7,601 bases of DNA from an uncultured Paracoccaceae bacterium (GTDB taxonomy: Bacteria; Pseudomonadota; Alphaproteobacteria; Rhodobacterales; Rhodobacteraceae): the NCBI GenBank assembly GCA_913054485.1, contig CAJXHQ010000141.1:1-7601 (forward strand), written 5' to 3'. The position numbers and the translations under genes are program-made. The first letter of the stretch is position 1. Each line of letters opens with the position of its first letter. Below the pieces are notes generated by a model. It was not told where the DNA came from. It worked only from the letters and a program-made list of their open reading frames with translations, and searched no databases. Shown one piece after another: positions 6,352-7,601 of the stretch.

Positions 6352-7601
6352 ATGCATGACATCCGTGCAATCCGCGAAAACCCTGCCGCTTTTGATGCCG
6401 CCGTTGCCCGGCGCGGGGATGCGCCGGTGTCGTCTTCGATCCTCGCCCTCGACGAAGAGCGCCGCGCCAAGATCCTGGCCGCCGAGACCGCCCAGGCCGA
6501 CCAGAACAAGGCGGCCAAGCTGATCGGCGCCGCCAAGGCCAAGGGCGACGAGGAAGAGTTCCAGCGCCTGCGCGGTGAAGTGGCCGGCAAGAAAGCCGAA
6601 GTGGCGCAGCTGCAGACCGAGGCCAAAGAGCTGGACGCCAAGCTGACAGCGGCGCTGGAAGTGATCCCCAACCTGGCCCACCCGGACACGCCGCTGGGCG
6701 CAGATGAGAACGACAACGTCGAGATCCGCAAATGGGGCGAGCCGACACAACTGGATTTCGACGCCAAGGAGCATTTCGAGATCGAGGCGGTAAAGTCCGG
6801 TATGGATTTCGAAACCGCCGCCAAGCTCTCGGGCAGCCGTTTTGTGGTGCTGTCCGGCGCCGTGGCCCGCATCCACCGTGCCCTGGCCCAGTTCATGCTG
6901 AACACCCATGTCGAGGAAAACGGCCTGACCGAGACCTGGACCCCTGTGCTGGTGCGCGAAGAGATGATGTATGGCACAGGTCAGCTGCCGAAATTCGGCG
7001 AGGACAGCTATCAGACCACCAATGGCTGGTGGCTGGTGCCCACCGCCGAGGTGACGCTGACCAATATCGTCAATGGCGTCACGGTGGAGGAAAACTACCT
7101 GCCCCGCCGCTATGCCGCGCATACCCAGTGCTTCCGCTCCGAAGCGGGCAGTGCCGGCCGCGATACCTCGGGCATGCTGCGCCAGCACCAGTTCGAGAAG
7201 GTGGAGATGGTTTCGATCACCCATCCGGACAAGAGCATCGAAGAACACGACCGCATGACGCGCTGCGCGGAAGGCATTCTGGAAAAACTCGGGCTGGCCT
7301 ATCGCACGGTTGTGCTTTGCACCGGCGACATGGGGTTTGGTGCGCAACGCACCCATGACATCGAGGTCTGGCTGCCCGGCCAGAACACCTACCGCGAGAT
7401 TTCGTCTGTCTCGGTCTGCGGCGACTTCCAGGCGCGCCGCATGAACGCCCGTTTCAAGCCTGCCGATGGCGGCAAGCCAGGGTTTGTGCACACGCTGAAC
7501 GGTTCTGGCCTTGCGGTGGGGCGCACGCTGATCGCGGTGCTGGAGAACGGCCAGCAGGCGGATGGTTCGGTCAAGCTGCCCGAGGTCCTTGCGCCCTACA
7601 C
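6352..7601 (+). CDS. serS: Seryl-tRNA synthetase, 3' end beyond the window
   Basis: This cytoplasmic class II aminoacyl-tRNA synthetase charges tRNA-Ser (and tRNA-Sec where present) with serine. The reading frame is open for 416 complete codons to the window end; bacterial SerRS is about 425-430 residues, so only the last dozen or so are missing. The N-terminus [14 protein letters not shown] and the Ala/Lys/Glu-rich residues from about 28 to 103 form the long antiparallel coiled-coil arm that binds the tRNA-Ser variable arm. The class II core shows [21 protein letters not shown] (about 195-215, motif 1 side), the PTAE serine-binding loop at 230-233, motif 2 [20 protein letters not shown] from 261, and motif 3 [10 protein letters not shown] at 383-392 with Arg391. 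The segment [14 protein letters not shown] (350-363) has Val353 where many bacterial enzymes have Cys in SCS. The gene follows the channel gene by 249 bp and probably has its own promoter. Confidence 0.97.
   Translation, partial: MHDIRAIRENPAAFDAAVARRGDAPVSSSILALDEERRAKILAAETAQADQNKAAKLIGAAKAKGDEEEFQRLRGEVAGKKAEVAQLQTEAKELDAKLTAALEVIPNLAHPDTPLGADENDNVEIRKWGEPTQLDFDAKEHFEIEAVKSGMDFETAAKLSGSRFVVLSGAVARIHRALAQFMLNTHVEENGLTETWTPVLVREEMMYGTGQLPKFGEDSYQTTNGWWLVPTAEVTLTNIVNGVTVEENYLPRRYAAHTQCFRSEAGSAGRDTSGMLRQHQFEKVEMVSITHPDKSIEEHDRMTRCAEGILEKLGLAYRTVVLCTGDMGFGAQRTHDIEVWLPGQNTYREISSVSVCGDFQARRMNARFKPADGGKPGFVHTLNGSGLAVGRTLIAVLENGQQADGSVKLPEVLAPY

Noticed and set aside
6150..6359. A 69-codon plus-strand frame between the channel gene and serS
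   Set aside because: It has no ribosome-binding site, reads through the hairpin cluster, has a Gly/Arg-rich composition, and overlaps the serS start in another frame.
6202..7491. A 429-codon minus-strand open frame antisense to serS
   Set aside because: The plus strand here encodes an unmistakable SerRS with all class II motifs. The antisense product is low-complexity Gly/His/Leu-rich, as expected of a shadow frame.

Overview
The window reads as chromosomal DNA from a GC-rich alphaproteobacterium, most likely a Rhodobacterales (Roseobacter-group) species. The evidence is the high-GC codon use, the run yajC-secD-secF followed by an Mth938/NDUFAF3-like gene and ccmA, and the lineage-like protein sequences. 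I cannot name a genus from the sequence alone.

Left block, minus strand (about 4264 down to 1). A compact, co-directional gene string runs yajC > secD > secF > TauE/SafE-type permease > Mth938-domain protein > ccmA, with ccmA cut by the window edge. Gaps are 34 nt (yajC-secD), 1 nt (secD-secF), an overlap (secF-permease), 29 nt and 48 nt. This looks like one operon running from the Sec-translocase accessory complex into the cytochrome c maturation genes. YajC, SecD and SecF form the proton-driven accessory complex of SecYEG. The Mth938 protein is the bacterial relative of the complex I assembly factor NDUFAF3. CcmA is the ATPase of the CcmABCD machinery that releases haem-loaded CcmE on the periplasmic side. 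The common theme is building membrane and periplasmic respiratory proteins.

Middle (4265-4458). A 194-bp divergent intergenic region carries the likely promoters of the yajC operon and of the MscS-type gene. It also holds a GC-rich hairpin in the yajC leader, and a palindrome overlapping a perfect 8-bp tandem repeat next to a possible -10 box of the channel gene.

Right block, plus strand. A long MscS-family channel gene (4459-6102), with signal peptide, periplasmic domain and five predicted membrane segments, is followed by a 249-bp intergenic region. That region begins with five compact GC-rich hairpins in about 90 bp. Then serS (seryl-tRNA synthetase) starts at 6352 and runs off the window about a dozen codons before its expected end.

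I see no mobile element, CRISPR array, tRNA or rRNA, and no new multi-gene system. The points worth a second look are the permease gene lying between secF and the NDUFAF3-like gene, the hairpin cluster upstream of serS, and the structured divergent promoter region.
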